From Pseudomonas peli (GTDB taxonomy: Bacteria; Pseudomonadota; Gammaproteobacteria; Pseudomonadales; Pseudomonadaceae): 64,000 nucleotides of DNA. The notes beneath the pieces are model-generated. The model saw only the letters and a program-made list of their open reading frames with translations, did not search any database and was not told the origin of the DNA. Below, in pieces: positions 15,660 through 23,570 of the stretch (position 1 is the stretch's first letter; the number at the start of each line of letters is the position of its first letter). The stretch covers positions 682,001 to 746,000 of the forward strand of contig NZ_FMTL01000001.1 in NCBI RefSeq assembly GCF_900099645.1, written 5' to 3'. The translations under genes and the position numbers were made by a program.

Positions 15660-16018
15660 CCAGCCCAGCCAACCACGCCATCGGCGCGCTCAAACTGGCC
15701 GTGCTGAACATCGACCACCCCGGCGTAGTCGCCCGCAGCACCGTGCAAAGCGCGTGCGCCGAGGCCATTGGCCGCCTGCAAAGCAACCAGCCCCACGCGG
15801 ACGATCTGGTGCGCCTGTACACCCAGCTCTTCAGCGTCACGCCAGACGGCTACCTGCCCCACGTCACCCTGATTGACAGCACCCCGGCCAAGTTCGGCTG
15901 CGTCATCACCGATATCGACGGCAACGTGGTGGATCGCCAAGTGGGCAAAACCATTGAAGGCATCACCGAAATCATCCGCCTGCGCTTCACGCGCCCCAAC
16001 GCGGAGGCCGCACCGTGA
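15656..16018 (+). CDS. Hypothetical early phage protein, 120 aa
   Basis: An alpha/beta-like protein (KLAVLNIDHPGVVARSTVQS; AKFGCVITDIDGNVVDRQVG) that I do not recognise. ATGA and GTGA overlaps tie it to the KilAC gene before and the PrtN-like gene after. Confidence 0.6.
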   Translation: MTSPANHAIGALKLAVLNIDHPGVVARSTVQSACAEAIGRLQSNQPHADDLVRLYTQLFSVTPDGYLPHVTLIDSTPAKFGCVITDIDGNVVDRQVGKTIEGITEIIRLRFTRPNAEAAP

Positions 16019-16263
16019 GCAGCACCCTCGAACAACTGCGCAAGCAATACGCAGCCAGCTACATCACGGCCGAGCAACTGCTGGCCGACCACCTGCCCCA
16101 CATCGGCAGCGTGAACCACCTGCGCCGCAAAATCCGCGCGGGCCACCTTGACCTCAAGCTGCAACAGATCGACCCCAGCTCCAACCGCAGCCCTTGGGTC
16201 ATCTACCTAACCAACCTGGCCGACTGGCTAGACAAACAAGCCGCCGCATCCGCAGCGGCCTAA
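16015..16263 (+). CDS. PrtN-like regulatory protein
   Basis: The 82-residue protein resembles the pyocin activator PrtN family: YITAEQLLADHLPHIGSVNH, then LRRKIRAGHLDLKLQQ and SPWVIYLTNLADWLDKQ. PrtN activates pyocin genes in P. aeruginosa, and short homologues are common in Pseudomonas prophages, where the target is unknown. The start is GTG at 16015, overlapping the previous stop. A possible role in activating phage genes is inferred only. Confidence 0.68.
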   Translation: MSSTLEQLRKQYAASYITAEQLLADHLPHIGSVNHLRRKIRAGHLDLKLQQIDPSSNRSPWVIYLTNLADWLDKQAAASAAA

Positions 16264-16300
16264 CCGGCCCACCAAGGCCATCACCACCGAGGCACAGCAC

Positions 16301-16648
16301 ATGAAAGCAACCGACACCACAGAGTTTTTGAACTCACTCAACGCCGGCGTATTCGCCCAACAAGTGGGCCGCGCCCTCTCGGACGTAGCAGCAGGCGTTA
16401 TCGACCACGGCAAAAAGGGCAAGGTCGTACTCACCTTCGAGCTGAGCCAAATCGGCGAAAGCAACCAGGTGAAGATCAACCACAAGCTCGACTTCGCCCA
16501 GCCCACCAAACGCGGCACCAAGCGCGAAGACACCGCCCTCGACACGCCCATGTATGTCGGCCCCAACGGCATTGAGTTGTTCCAAAACGACCCAACCGCC
16601 CAGCTATTCAACAAGCAAGACACGCCCGTGCGCGCCCAAGAGGTTTAA
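16301..16648 (+). CDS. Conserved phage protein upstream of DUF2303
   Basis: A 115-residue protein (EFLNSLNAGVFAQQVGRALS; GKVVLTFELSQIGESNQVKI). I recall similar proteins just before DUF2303 genes in other phages, but know no function. It lies 37 bases after the PrtN-like gene and 54 before the DUF2303 gene, in the same operon. Confidence 0.6.
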   Translation: MKATDTTEFLNSLNAGVFAQQVGRALSDVAAGVIDHGKKGKVVLTFELSQIGESNQVKINHKLDFAQPTKRGTKREDTALDTPMYVGPNGIELFQNDPTAQLFNKQDTPVRAQEV

Positions 16649-16702
16649 GCGTCCGCTGCCTGCTTAACGCATCACAGAAATCACTCACCAAGGAACAAAC
16701 CC

Positions 16703-17533
16703 ATGCTTAACAAAGAAACCTTGCAGCACATCGAAGCCCAAGCACTGGCTGCTGCAGCCAAGCCCATTAGCATCGACGGCGGCAGCAACGTGGTTGTACT
16801 GCCCAACTCCGTCAACCTGCACAGCCTCGAACAGTACCAACCAGCCCGCGATCGCTTTCGCGGCGGCTTGAAAACCCAATCCCTGCGCGACTTCAGCAAG
16901 TATGTCGAGCGCCACATCCGCGCCGGGCTGGAAATCGAATCGGCGGGCTTTATTGATCAAGACGCCATGTCGGCCACCGTCATCTTCAACCTTGGCAACC
17001 CAGACTGGCCCGGCCACGGTGACGACCGCGCCACGCTCACCCTCAAGCCATCCGCTGCCTACACCGCCGTGCAAGCAATTGCGGGCAAAGCCCTTGGCCA
17101 GCAAGCCCTAGCCGAATGGCTGGAAGACTGGGCACCGCACATCATCGCCACCGCAAGCGACGAAACGCTGACCATCGCCGCCGCCATCAGCGGCATCCGC
17201 AAGATGACCATCAAAGCCACCAGCCAACGTGACAGCTCGGTTGGCGACTTCAGCGCCTCTCGCAGCGCGATGGACGACATTGAGGCCAAAAGCCAAGAAA
17301 CCCTGCCGCAGGCTTTCATGTTCCAGGTCGTGCCGTTCGAGGGCCTGGGCGAATCCACCATCAACCTGCGCCTGTCGGTCATCACCGGCGAAGCCAACCC
17401 CGTGCTCAAGCTGCGCTGGGTGGGCGAAGAGGCACAGCGCGAAGCCTTTGCTATCGAGTTCAAGCACGTGCTTGAGCGCGAGGTAGGCGGCTTTGTACCG
17501 CTCACCATCGGCACCTTCGCAATCGGCAACTAA
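16703..17533 (+). CDS. DUF2303 (YfdQ-like) phage protein
   Basis: The 276-residue protein has the DUF2303 layout: VVVLPNSVNLHSLEQYQPAR and LRDFSKYVERHIRAGLEIES near the N-terminus, and a beta-rich C-terminus. E. coli YfdQ, a prophage protein, belongs here. The function is not known to me. Position in the early operon suggests a DNA-metabolism or takeover role. Confidence 0.75.
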   Translation: MLNKETLQHIEAQALAAAAKPISIDGGSNVVVLPNSVNLHSLEQYQPARDRFRGGLKTQSLRDFSKYVERHIRAGLEIESAGFIDQDAMSATVIFNLGNPDWPGHGDDRATLTLKPSAAYTAVQAIAGKALGQQALAEWLEDWAPHIIATASDETLTIAAAISGIRKMTIKATSQRDSSVGDFSASRSAMDDIEAKSQETLPQAFMFQVVPFEGLGESTINLRLSVITGEANPVLKLRWVGEEAQREAFAIEFKHVLEREVGGFVPLTIGTFAIGN

Positions 17534-17588
17534 CCCCACCCACCCCTGCCGGGCTTACCACCCGGCATCCACCCCAAAGGCACAGCAC

Positions 17589-18146
17589 ATGACCCTTACC
17601 AACTTCGTCTTTATCGCCCTGCTCAGCGCCGCATTTGCCGCCCTGCTCGCCTACCGCGTAGGCCTCGGCACCGGCGCACGCGCACAGCGGCTCAACAACC
17701 AAGCGCTGTTTAACCAGCAAGGCAAAGAACTCCAGAACGCCAAGCGCTCAATCGAGAGCCTCACCGCCCGCCTGGCCGCGCTGCTAACCCGCCAAACGGA
17801 AACAGCCGAACGCGCCACCCGCTGCGAGGCACAAGCAAGCGAGCTGGAAGCCAAACAGCAACACCACCAAGCCCAGCTTGAAGCCATCATGCAAGACGCC
17901 GACGCGCGTGTGGCCACCTACGCCCGCCGCGCCAACCCCTTTAACCATGATGACCGCATCACCCTGCAAGCCGCGGCTAACCAACTGGCCGAAGCTGCAG
18001 ACACCTACCGCAAGCTGCAGCTGGACGACAACCGCCGCTTCGCCACACAAATGCAGCAGCGCGTGCTGAGCATGGCCGAGCGCCTGCAAACCACCCTCGC
18101 CGCCCAAGAAGCCACCGAGCAGCAAGCTGCCAAGGCGGCTGCCTAA
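17589..18146 (+). CDS. Membrane-anchored coiled-coil phage protein
   Basis: A 185-residue protein with one N-terminal membrane helix (FVFIALLSAAFAALLAYRVG) followed by a long coiled coil rich in Glu, Gln, Ala and Arg. The layout resembles phage spanin-like or host-membrane proteins, but its place in the early operon argues against a lysis role. No family assigned. ATG 17589 was chosen because earlier codons of the longer frame overlap the DUF2303 gene. Confidence 0.55.
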   Translation: MTLTNFVFIALLSAAFAALLAYRVGLGTGARAQRLNNQALFNQQGKELQNAKRSIESLTARLAALLTRQTETAERATRCEAQASELEAKQQHHQAQLEAIMQDADARVATYARRANPFNHDDRITLQAAANQLAEAADTYRKLQLDDNRRFATQMQQRVLSMAERLQTTLAAQEATEQQAAKAAA

Positions 18147-18358
18147 TGGACACCGCCATCACCACCAACGACCAACTGCGCGCCCGCGCCGCCCACATGG
18201 ACAACCTCAAACGCCTGCGCCACCAGATTTACAGCCTCAACGCCAAAGACGCGGCCCGCGCAGAAACCACCATGGCCAACCTCATGCAGCAGGTCTACGA
18301 CATCGACGAAGCCCTGCGCATCAAAGGCAAACAACCTGCAGAGTGGGGTGACGCATGA
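18146..18358 (+). CDS. Hypothetical early phage protein, 70 aa
   Basis: A small helical protein (MDNLKRLRHQIYSLNAKDAA) coupled at both ends by TAATG and ATGA overlaps. No family recognised. Confidence 0.55.
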   Translation: MDTAITTNDQLRARAAHMDNLKRLRHQIYSLNAKDAARAETTMANLMQQVYDIDEALRIKGKQPAEWGDA

Positions 18359-18924
18359 TCAACTCAACCCACTACGTGCTCGACCTCGAAACCATGGGAA
18401 AAGGCCCGAACTCAGCCATCGTTGCTATCGGCTGCGTACGCATCGAGCAAGGCACCATCACCGGCAGCCTCTACCGCCGCGTCAGCCTGGAAACCTCCCT
18501 GCTGGCAGGCCTGCAGGTGGACGCCAGCACCATCGAGTGGTGGCTGCAGCAGGACGAAGCCGCGCGGGAAGAGATCCACAAGCCCGGCGCGATCCGCCTC
18601 GAGTCGGCCCTGGCCCAGCTGGCGGAGTTCATGGGCTGCAACCACCTCCACAAGCCAAACCCCAAGGCCCTCCTGTGGGGCAACGGCAGCAGCTTCGACA
18701 ACGTCATCGTCGGCAACGCCTTCGACGCCTGTGGCATCCAGCGCCCTTGGATGTTCTGGAACGACCGCGACCTGCGCACCCTGCTGTCCCTCTACCCCGA
18801 GGCCAAGGCGCTGCCGTTCGAGGGCACCAAGCACCACGCCCTCGATGACGCCATGCACGAGGCCAAGCAGCTGCTGATGGCGCTGAACATTCACCAGACA
18901 CTGCAAGTGGGGGCATTGGTATGA
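18355..18924 (+). CDS. DEDD-type 3'-5' exonuclease
   Basis: The 189-residue protein has the exonuclease motifs in order: D10 and E12 in VLDLETMGKGPNSAIVAIG, an aspartate in WGNGSSFDNVIVGNAF, and a histidine and aspartate in HHALDDAMHEAKQL near residue 160. This matches the phage and Rv2179c-like 3'-5' exoribonuclease or exodeoxyribonuclease group. Its substrate cannot be told from sequence. It is coupled to the HD gene by an ATGA overlap. Confidence 0.85.
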   Translation: MINSTHYVLDLETMGKGPNSAIVAIGCVRIEQGTITGSLYRRVSLETSLLAGLQVDASTIEWWLQQDEAAREEIHKPGAIRLESALAQLAEFMGCNHLHKPNPKALLWGNGSSFDNVIVGNAFDACGIQRPWMFWNDRDLRTLLSLYPEAKALPFEGTKHHALDDAMHEAKQLLMALNIHQTLQVGALV

Positions 18925-19496
18925 GCTGGATACTCACCCGCAGCGGCCGCAAGTTCGACCTCGCCAACCCCACCGCCGACATGGTGGACCCGGCCGATAT
19001 CGCCCACAGCCTCAGCATGCAATGCCGCTTTAACGGCCACACCAGCAGCTTCTACAGCGTGGCGCAGCACTGCTACTTAGTGGCCGATCTGGTACCGGCA
19101 GAAGATCAACTCGCCGCCCTGCTGCACGACGCCACCGAAGCCTACGTGGGCGACATGGTGCGGCCCCTGAAAGAAGAAATGCGCGAGTGCGCCCGCTACA
19201 ACGGCACCACCTGCATGTATGACGTGACCGAGCAGAGCGTATGGGAAGCCATCTGCGAGCGCTTCGACCTCTCCCCGGTTCTGCCTCCCAGCGTAAAACA
19301 CGCCGACCTGGTTGCACTGGCCACCGAGAAGCGCGACCTCATGCCCAGCCATCCAGAGCCTTGGCCCTGCCTGGCAGGCATCACACCTGCACCGGAACAG
19401 ATTCACACATGGACGCCCGCCACGGCCGCCATCCACTTCCAGGCGCGCCTAATGCAGTTGCTGAACACTACTCACAGATTGAGGTATGTCGTATGA
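18921..19496 (+). CDS. HD-domain phosphohydrolase
   Basis: The 191-residue protein shows an HD signature: a metal-binding histidine in SVAQHCYLVADL and HD in ALLHDATEAYVGDMVRPLK. Phage HD proteins of this size are related to YfbR-type nucleotidases that dephosphorylate dNMPs, which would fit adjustment of nucleotide pools during replication. It is the last gene of this operon part. Its 3' end overlaps by 25 bases the convergent membrane-protein gene. Confidence 0.75.
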   Translation: MSWILTRSGRKFDLANPTADMVDPADIAHSLSMQCRFNGHTSSFYSVAQHCYLVADLVPAEDQLAALLHDATEAYVGDMVRPLKEEMRECARYNGTTCMYDVTEQSVWEAICERFDLSPVLPPSVKHADLVALATEKRDLMPSHPEPWPCLAGITPAPEQIHTWTPATAAIHFQARLMQLLNTTHRLRYVV

Positions 19497-20092
19497 ACTC
19501 GCGTCTCAATGTGACCCTGCAGGATCCTGAAGTTGAGCCACGCTCCATGAAGGATGACCGAGATTGCTTTGAGGCTCTCAAGCTTATCTTGCGCCGCCTC
19601 CCTATCAACAAGTTCAGTTACCAAATCAGCACACTGGATCGCGTACTCAAGATTGGCGATAACGAGCATGACCTGATCAACCATTCTTGTATCGGGCAGG
19701 GAGAGCAGATCAATACGTTGAAACTCGCCCAACCGAGCCCTAACCGTCTCTTTCTCGTACTCCGCCCTTCTAGATGGGCCAAGCGCCTCACCCAGTTTTG
19801 TCACATAGTGCGTGGCTTGCCGGGCCATTTCCGTCAGCCCCTTTGCGGTAATCATGTACTGAAAGAGCAATTTCTGGCGCTCTGCCGCCTGCTGTTGCCT
19901 AACCGTCCATATAGCGGCGAAAACTGCGGCCACAGTACCAATTGCCTGAGCCCAGCCAGCCGCATCAGCTGCAATACCAAAAAAACTGAGCACAACCAAA
20001 AGCGTCCAGAAAAACGATCCAAGGCAGAACCATATCCACACGGTCGACAAACCAACCTCAGTCATCCATGGCTTCCATTTAGAAGGTTTCAT
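19472..20092 (-). CDS. Opposed two-helix membrane protein, probable prophage cargo
   Basis: The 206-residue protein has two adjacent membrane helices (LSTVWIWFCLGSFFWTLLVV and GWAQAIGTVAAVFAAIWTV), followed by a cytoplasmic-type helical domain starting with RQQQAAERQKLLFQYMITAK. The ATG at 20092 lies ten bases after AGGAGA, better placed than upstream starts. It is the only gene on the minus strand inside the rightward early operon, the usual sign of a separately expressed cargo gene. The topology resembles small superinfection-exclusion or abortive-infection membrane proteins, but no family is recognised. Confidence 0.65.
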   Translation of the reverse strand: MKPSKWKPWMTEVGLSTVWIWFCLGSFFWTLLVVLSFFGIAADAAGWAQAIGTVAAVFAAIWTVRQQQAAERQKLLFQYMITAKGLTEMARQATHYVTKLGEALGPSRRAEYEKETVRARLGEFQRIDLLSLPDTRMVDQVMLVIANLEYAIQCADLVTELVDREAAQDKLESLKAISVILHGAWLNFRILQGHIETRVHTTYLNL

Positions 20093-20163
20093 CGCGAGCA
20101 TTTCTCCTATCAATCAGAGTTGAGAGTGCACGGTTCCTCCGCATACGTCCACGGAGGTAAAAC

Positions 20164-21645
20164 ATGACCAACCTCTACCGCATCCACCCCCAGCCCAGCT
20201 TCAACTTCGGCGGTTTGGTTATCGACAACTTTGCAGGCGGGGGCGGCGCGTCCACCGGCATCGAGCTTGGCCTCGGTCGCCCGGTCGATATCGCCATCAA
20301 CCACGCCCCCGATGCCGTGGCCATGCACACCACCAACCACCCGCACACCCGCCACTTTTGCGAATCAGTGTGGGAGGTAAACCCGCGCGACATCGTAGGC
20401 ACGCAGCCGGTGGAACTGTGCTGGTTTAGCCCGGACTGCAAACACTTCAGCAAAGCCAAAGGCAATGTGCCGGTGAGCAAAGAGATACGCGGCCTCGCGT
20501 GGGTGGCCCTGCGTTACGCCGCCACCGTGCGCCCGCGCGTCATCATGCTGGAGAACGTCGAAGAGTTCGTGACCTGGGGGCCAATCAACCAAGAAGGCCG
20601 CCCATGCCCCAAGAACAAAGGCCGCACCTTCACCACCTTCGTCAACGCGCTGCGCCGCCAAGGCTACCAGGTGGAATGGAAAGAGCTGCGCGGCTGCGAC
20701 TACGGTGCTGCCACCATCCGCAAGCGCTTGTTTATGATCTGCCGCCGCGATGGCCAGCCCATCACGTGGCCAGCCCCCACCCACGCCGAGCCAACACACC
20801 CCGCCGTCAAAAGCGGGCAGCTCAAACCGTGGCGCACAGCGGGCGATATCATCGACTGGTCCATCCCCTGCCCATCGATCTTCACCCGCAAAAAGCCACT
20901 GGCCGACAAAACCTTGGCCCGCATTGCCCGGGGCTTAAAGCGCTTCGTGATCGATTCGCGCACGCCTTACATCGTCAACAACAACAAGGCGGGTTTCATC
21001 ACCGAGCACGCCAACGGCAGCAGCCAGCGCAACATGCCCGCCGCCGAGCCGGTGCGCACCATCTGCGCTGAGGTAAAAGGTGGGCACTTTGCATTGGTCA
21101 CCGCGTTTTTGGCCAAGCACTACGGCGGCAACTACACCGGCCCGGGCAGCAACCTGACCGACCCGCTCTCAACCGTGACCACCGTTGACCATAACGCCTT
21201 GGTCACGGCCCACATCCAGCGCGACTTCGGTACTAGCACCGGCCACGCCAAGGATCGCCCACTCGGCACCATCACGGCAGACGGTGGCGGCGGCAAGTCT
21301 GCCTTGGTGCAGGCGTTCCTGATCAAGTACTACGGCCAAGTCCAAGGCCAAACACTGGCCGACCCGCTGCACACCATCACCACAGTAGATCGCATGGGCT
21401 TGGTAATGGTACGCGGCGAGCCGTGGCGCATTGTTGATATCGGCATGCGCATGCTTGAGCCACACGAACTGTTCGCCGCCCAAGGCTTCCCCGCCGACTA
21501 CATCCACGACCGCCTGGCAGACGGCACCAAGCTGAGCAAAAAAGCCCAGGTGCGCATGGTCGGCAACAGCGTCTGCCCACCGGTTGCTGCCGCACTGGTT
21601 CGCGCCAACCTGGTGGATCAGCAAACTGGGGAGGTGGCGGCATGA
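20164..21645 (+). CDS. Orphan C5-cytosine DNA methyltransferase
   Basis: The 493-residue protein carries C5-methyltransferase motifs: the SAM-binding loop DNFAGGGGASTGIELGLG (residues 21-38), the catalytic cysteine C92 in FSPDCKHFSKAKG, and motif VI LENVEEFVTW with E130. A target recognition region follows, and the C-terminus has GNSVCPPVAAALV (motif X type). There is no restriction endonuclease beside it, so it probably modifies phage DNA against host restriction. GGAGGT precedes the start. It opens the second part of the early operon. Confidence 0.92.
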   Translation: MTNLYRIHPQPSFNFGGLVIDNFAGGGGASTGIELGLGRPVDIAINHAPDAVAMHTTNHPHTRHFCESVWEVNPRDIVGTQPVELCWFSPDCKHFSKAKGNVPVSKEIRGLAWVALRYAATVRPRVIMLENVEEFVTWGPINQEGRPCPKNKGRTFTTFVNALRRQGYQVEWKELRGCDYGAATIRKRLFMICRRDGQPITWPAPTHAEPTHPAVKSGQLKPWRTAGDIIDWSIPCPSIFTRKKPLADKTLARIARGLKRFVIDSRTPYIVNNNKAGFITEHANGSSQRNMPAAEPVRTICAEVKGGHFALVTAFLAKHYGGNYTGPGSNLTDPLSTVTTVDHNALVTAHIQRDFGTSTGHAKDRPLGTITADGGGGKSALVQAFLIKYYGQVQGQTLADPLHTITTVDRMGLVMVRGEPWRIVDIGMRMLEPHELFAAQGFPADYIHDRLADGTKLSKKAQVRMVGNSVCPPVAAALVRANLVDQQTGEVAA

Positions 21646-21962
21646 GCCAGCTTGAACTATTCACGGCCCCAAGCCGAGGCACAGCCACTAGGCACGAACC
21701 CTACGCGCCGTTCGACAGCACGAAAGCACGCAGCCTCATACTCAGCCGCTTGCATGATGCAGCAGGTGGATGGGTTCGCCGGCAGGCATTGAGAAAGGCG
21801 ACCGGGATGCGGCCAGCCCACGTGAGTGGCGTACTGGCTGAGCTGTGTAGCAGCGGCCTTATTGAGCAAACCTACACGATGCCCATCATCCACCCCATGC
21901 ATGGCCACATGGGGCAAACCACAGGCTACCGCATCCGCGCGACCCTGCAGGAGGCCGCATGA
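21642..21962 (+). CDS. Winged-helix-like hypothetical protein
   Basis: A 106-residue protein whose central part (LILSRLHDAAGGWVRRQALR; KATGMRPAHVSGVLAELCSS; GLIEQTY) reads as a winged helix. DNA binding is likely and the target is unknown. It is coupled to the methyltransferase by an ATGA overlap. Confidence 0.6.
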   Translation: MSQLELFTAPSRGTATRHEPYAPFDSTKARSLILSRLHDAAGGWVRRQALRKATGMRPAHVSGVLAELCSSGLIEQTYTMPIIHPMHGHMGQTTGYRIRATLQEAA

Positions 21963-22426
21963 GCAAGCGCAAACCCAACAGCGCCCACGCCCGCATGGTG
22001 CGCTACAGCCGCGCCATGCTGCGCACCAACCATGTGGCCGTACTGGATCTGGAGAGCAGCAACCTGCACACGCTGATCAACTGGAAGAGCGCAGCCGCCA
22101 TCACCACCAACGCCCGCCGCGCCCTGGTGGATTCGCTCTGCGATATCCCGCACAACTGGACGATCTACTTGGCAGGCCTGCACCGCTCACCCAAAGGCGA
22201 GCACTACATGAAAAGCGAAGAACTGGCGCTGGACGGCATCTACCTCGCCGCCCACTTAGAAGACGTAATCGGCCCAAGGGCCGAGGTGCTTCGCGCCACC
22301 TGCAACCCTAAACACTTTGTCGGCATGGCGTGGATTGCCATGCCCTACGACACCACACTGACAGAAACCCACGCCGCCTACATCTTTGAACGGTTCGGCG
22401 CATGGTCTGCAAAGGAGGCCGCATGA
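21959..22426 (+). CDS. Hypothetical early phage protein, 155 aa
   Basis: The protein starts with a basic stretch (MSKRKPNSAHARMVRYSRAM). It continues as an alpha/beta-like domain (NHVAVLDLESSNLHTLINWK; NWTIYLAGLHRSPKGEHYMK). No family is recognised. ATGA overlaps at both ends. Confidence 0.6.
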   Translation: MSKRKPNSAHARMVRYSRAMLRTNHVAVLDLESSNLHTLINWKSAAAITTNARRALVDSLCDIPHNWTIYLAGLHRSPKGEHYMKSEELALDGIYLAAHLEDVIGPRAEVLRATCNPKHFVGMAWIAMPYDTTLTETHAAYIFERFGAWSAKEAA

Positions 22427-22731
22427 ACCAGATCGATCCAGCAGAATTGGTGGCGGCTATTCACTCGCTGGTCACCCAGCTAAGCACCCCGCGCGTGATG
22501 CCAGCCGATGAACTTTGGACGGCAGAAGACATTGCTGCCTATCTCAAGCTGGCCACCGACACCACAGAGCGCCGCGTGGTTAGCCGCCCGGACTTCCCAG
22601 CACCTCTGCAACCCTGCCTGACTGGCGCCAGAGCAGCAAAGCGTTGGTTTGCGGCCGAGGTCATCACTTGGGCTCGGCAGAACCGCAGCAAGTTACCTTT
22701 AAAAAGAGTACGGGTGAAAAATGCAGCATAA
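22423..22731 (+). CDS. Excisionase-like helix-turn-helix protein
   Basis: The 102-residue protein contains LWTAEDIAAYLKLATDTTER, then RRVVSRPDFPAP and AAKRWFAAEVITWARQ. This is the AlpA/excisionase-type MerR-like fold. As the last early gene before the terminator and the integrase region, it is a candidate excisionase or integrase regulator. I chose ATG 22423, which overlaps the previous stop. Confidence 0.65.
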   Translation: MNQIDPAELVAAIHSLVTQLSTPRVMPADELWTAEDIAAYLKLATDTTERRVVSRPDFPAPLQPCLTGARAAKRWFAAEVITWARQNRSKLPLKRVRVKNAA

Positions 22732-22760
22732 AAAAACCGGGCCTGAGCCCGGTTTTTTTT
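22732..22760 (+). terminator. Terminator of the rightward early operon
   Basis: The stem CCGGGC/GCCCGG has an A-run before it and TTTTTTTT after it. It starts right after the excisionase-like stop codon and is symmetric enough to serve the convergent gene on the other strand. Confidence 0.88.
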
Positions 22761-22771
22761 ATAAATGAAGC

Positions 22772-22930
22772 TCAAGCCAGTACTACTGGCTGAGGCAGGC
22801 CTTGCTTAGCAAATTCAGCTTTCAGTTCTGCGCCGTCACGATTGAAGCGGCGAAACCGTTCCACCATATCTTCACGGCTGCGCTGCTGAATCTTCCGGGA
22901 GTCAATGTCTTTAAGGCCTTTAGTCAGCAT
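22772..22930 (-). CDS. 52-aa basic protein in operon with ClpP-like gene
   Basis: A short gene with a strong GGAGGG ribosome site six bases before ATG 22930. The product (MLTKGLKDIDSRKIQQRSRE; DMVERFRRFNRDGAELKAEF; AKQGLPQPVVLA) is charged and probably helical. It starts 11 bases after the stop of the ClpP-like gene, so both form one operon. I know no family for it. It could be a partner or substrate adaptor of the ClpP-like protein. Confidence 0.65.
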   Translation of the reverse strand: MLTKGLKDIDSRKIQQRSREDMVERFRRFNRDGAELKAEFAKQGLPQPVVLA

Positions 22931-22941
22931 AAAAACCCTCC

Positions 22942-23493
22942 TTAGGCTGGAAAAATACAGTCTTGATTAGCGTAGTAGGCCAGTTTCATGTGATGAAGCT
23001 GGTGCGTGTAATCTGTGCCATCTTTTGTAAGAGGGCTCCCGTTATTCTCTTCGTACCCAAAGCTACTAAGGACTAGGTCAAACAGGCTGTCAAATAGTTC
23101 TGTGTAATGACGAAGGTACTTGTGATAAGGGTCACCTTCGTTCAAGTGCTCAAGAAAAGCTATATGGTCTGAAATGCACATTCTAGGCCGGTGGTAGATG
23201 ATTAGAGCCCTCTCCCCTAGGGTTCTAACTCTCACATGCTCCATCGGCTTGAAGAAAAACCAACAATAGATAAATGCTGCTGCGCTAGCTACATAGCGAT
23301 CGATTTCAATCCAGACTTCAGCCTTGGTTTCGAGTATGGAATCGAGCACATCGATCGCAGCCTCTACGTCACCACCATCGTTATAAGGCATCCGGATTAC
23401 AATAACATCGCCATCCACCGCCCCATCAAGATCCTGAACCAGGCTTCTGACGCCAGCGGGCGTGATGTTCTCCAATAGGACATGCTCAATCAT
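22942..23493 (-). CDS. ClpP-like serine protease homologue, prophage cargo
   Basis: The 183-residue protein has the ClpP/crotonase-type layout: an oxyanion-loop-like NDGGDVEAA (residues 38-46), a candidate nucleophile S70 in RYVASAAAFIYCW, and a candidate base H101 in RALIIYHRPRM, placed as in ClpP. The C-terminal third (YHKYLRHYTELFDSLFDLVL) is helical. It is distinct from the prohead protease at 1-281. It lies between the early-operon terminator and the integrase, a typical cargo site, and is more AT-rich than its neighbours. The proteolytic activity and partner are inferred. Confidence 0.6.
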   Translation of the reverse strand: MIEHVLLENITPAGVRSLVQDLDGAVDGDVIVIRMPYNDGGDVEAAIDVLDSILETKAEVWIEIDRYVASAAAFIYCWFFFKPMEHVRVRTLGERALIIYHRPRMCISDHIAFLEHLNEGDPYHKYLRHYTELFDSLFDLVLSSFGYEENNGSPLTKDGTDYTHQLHHMKLAYYANQDCIFPA

Positions 23494-23570
23494 TATAGGT
23501 CACGCATGCACGTCCATGTCGCCCTAAAAAAAGGTCGCTTATTCTACGCTAATTTTCTCATAGGGCAATA

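Noticed and set aside
19241..20167. A 308-codon plus-strand frame opposite the membrane-protein gene
   Set aside because: The minus-strand gene has clear membrane helices and a good ribosome site, while this frame's product is low in structure and overlaps the HD gene in another frame.
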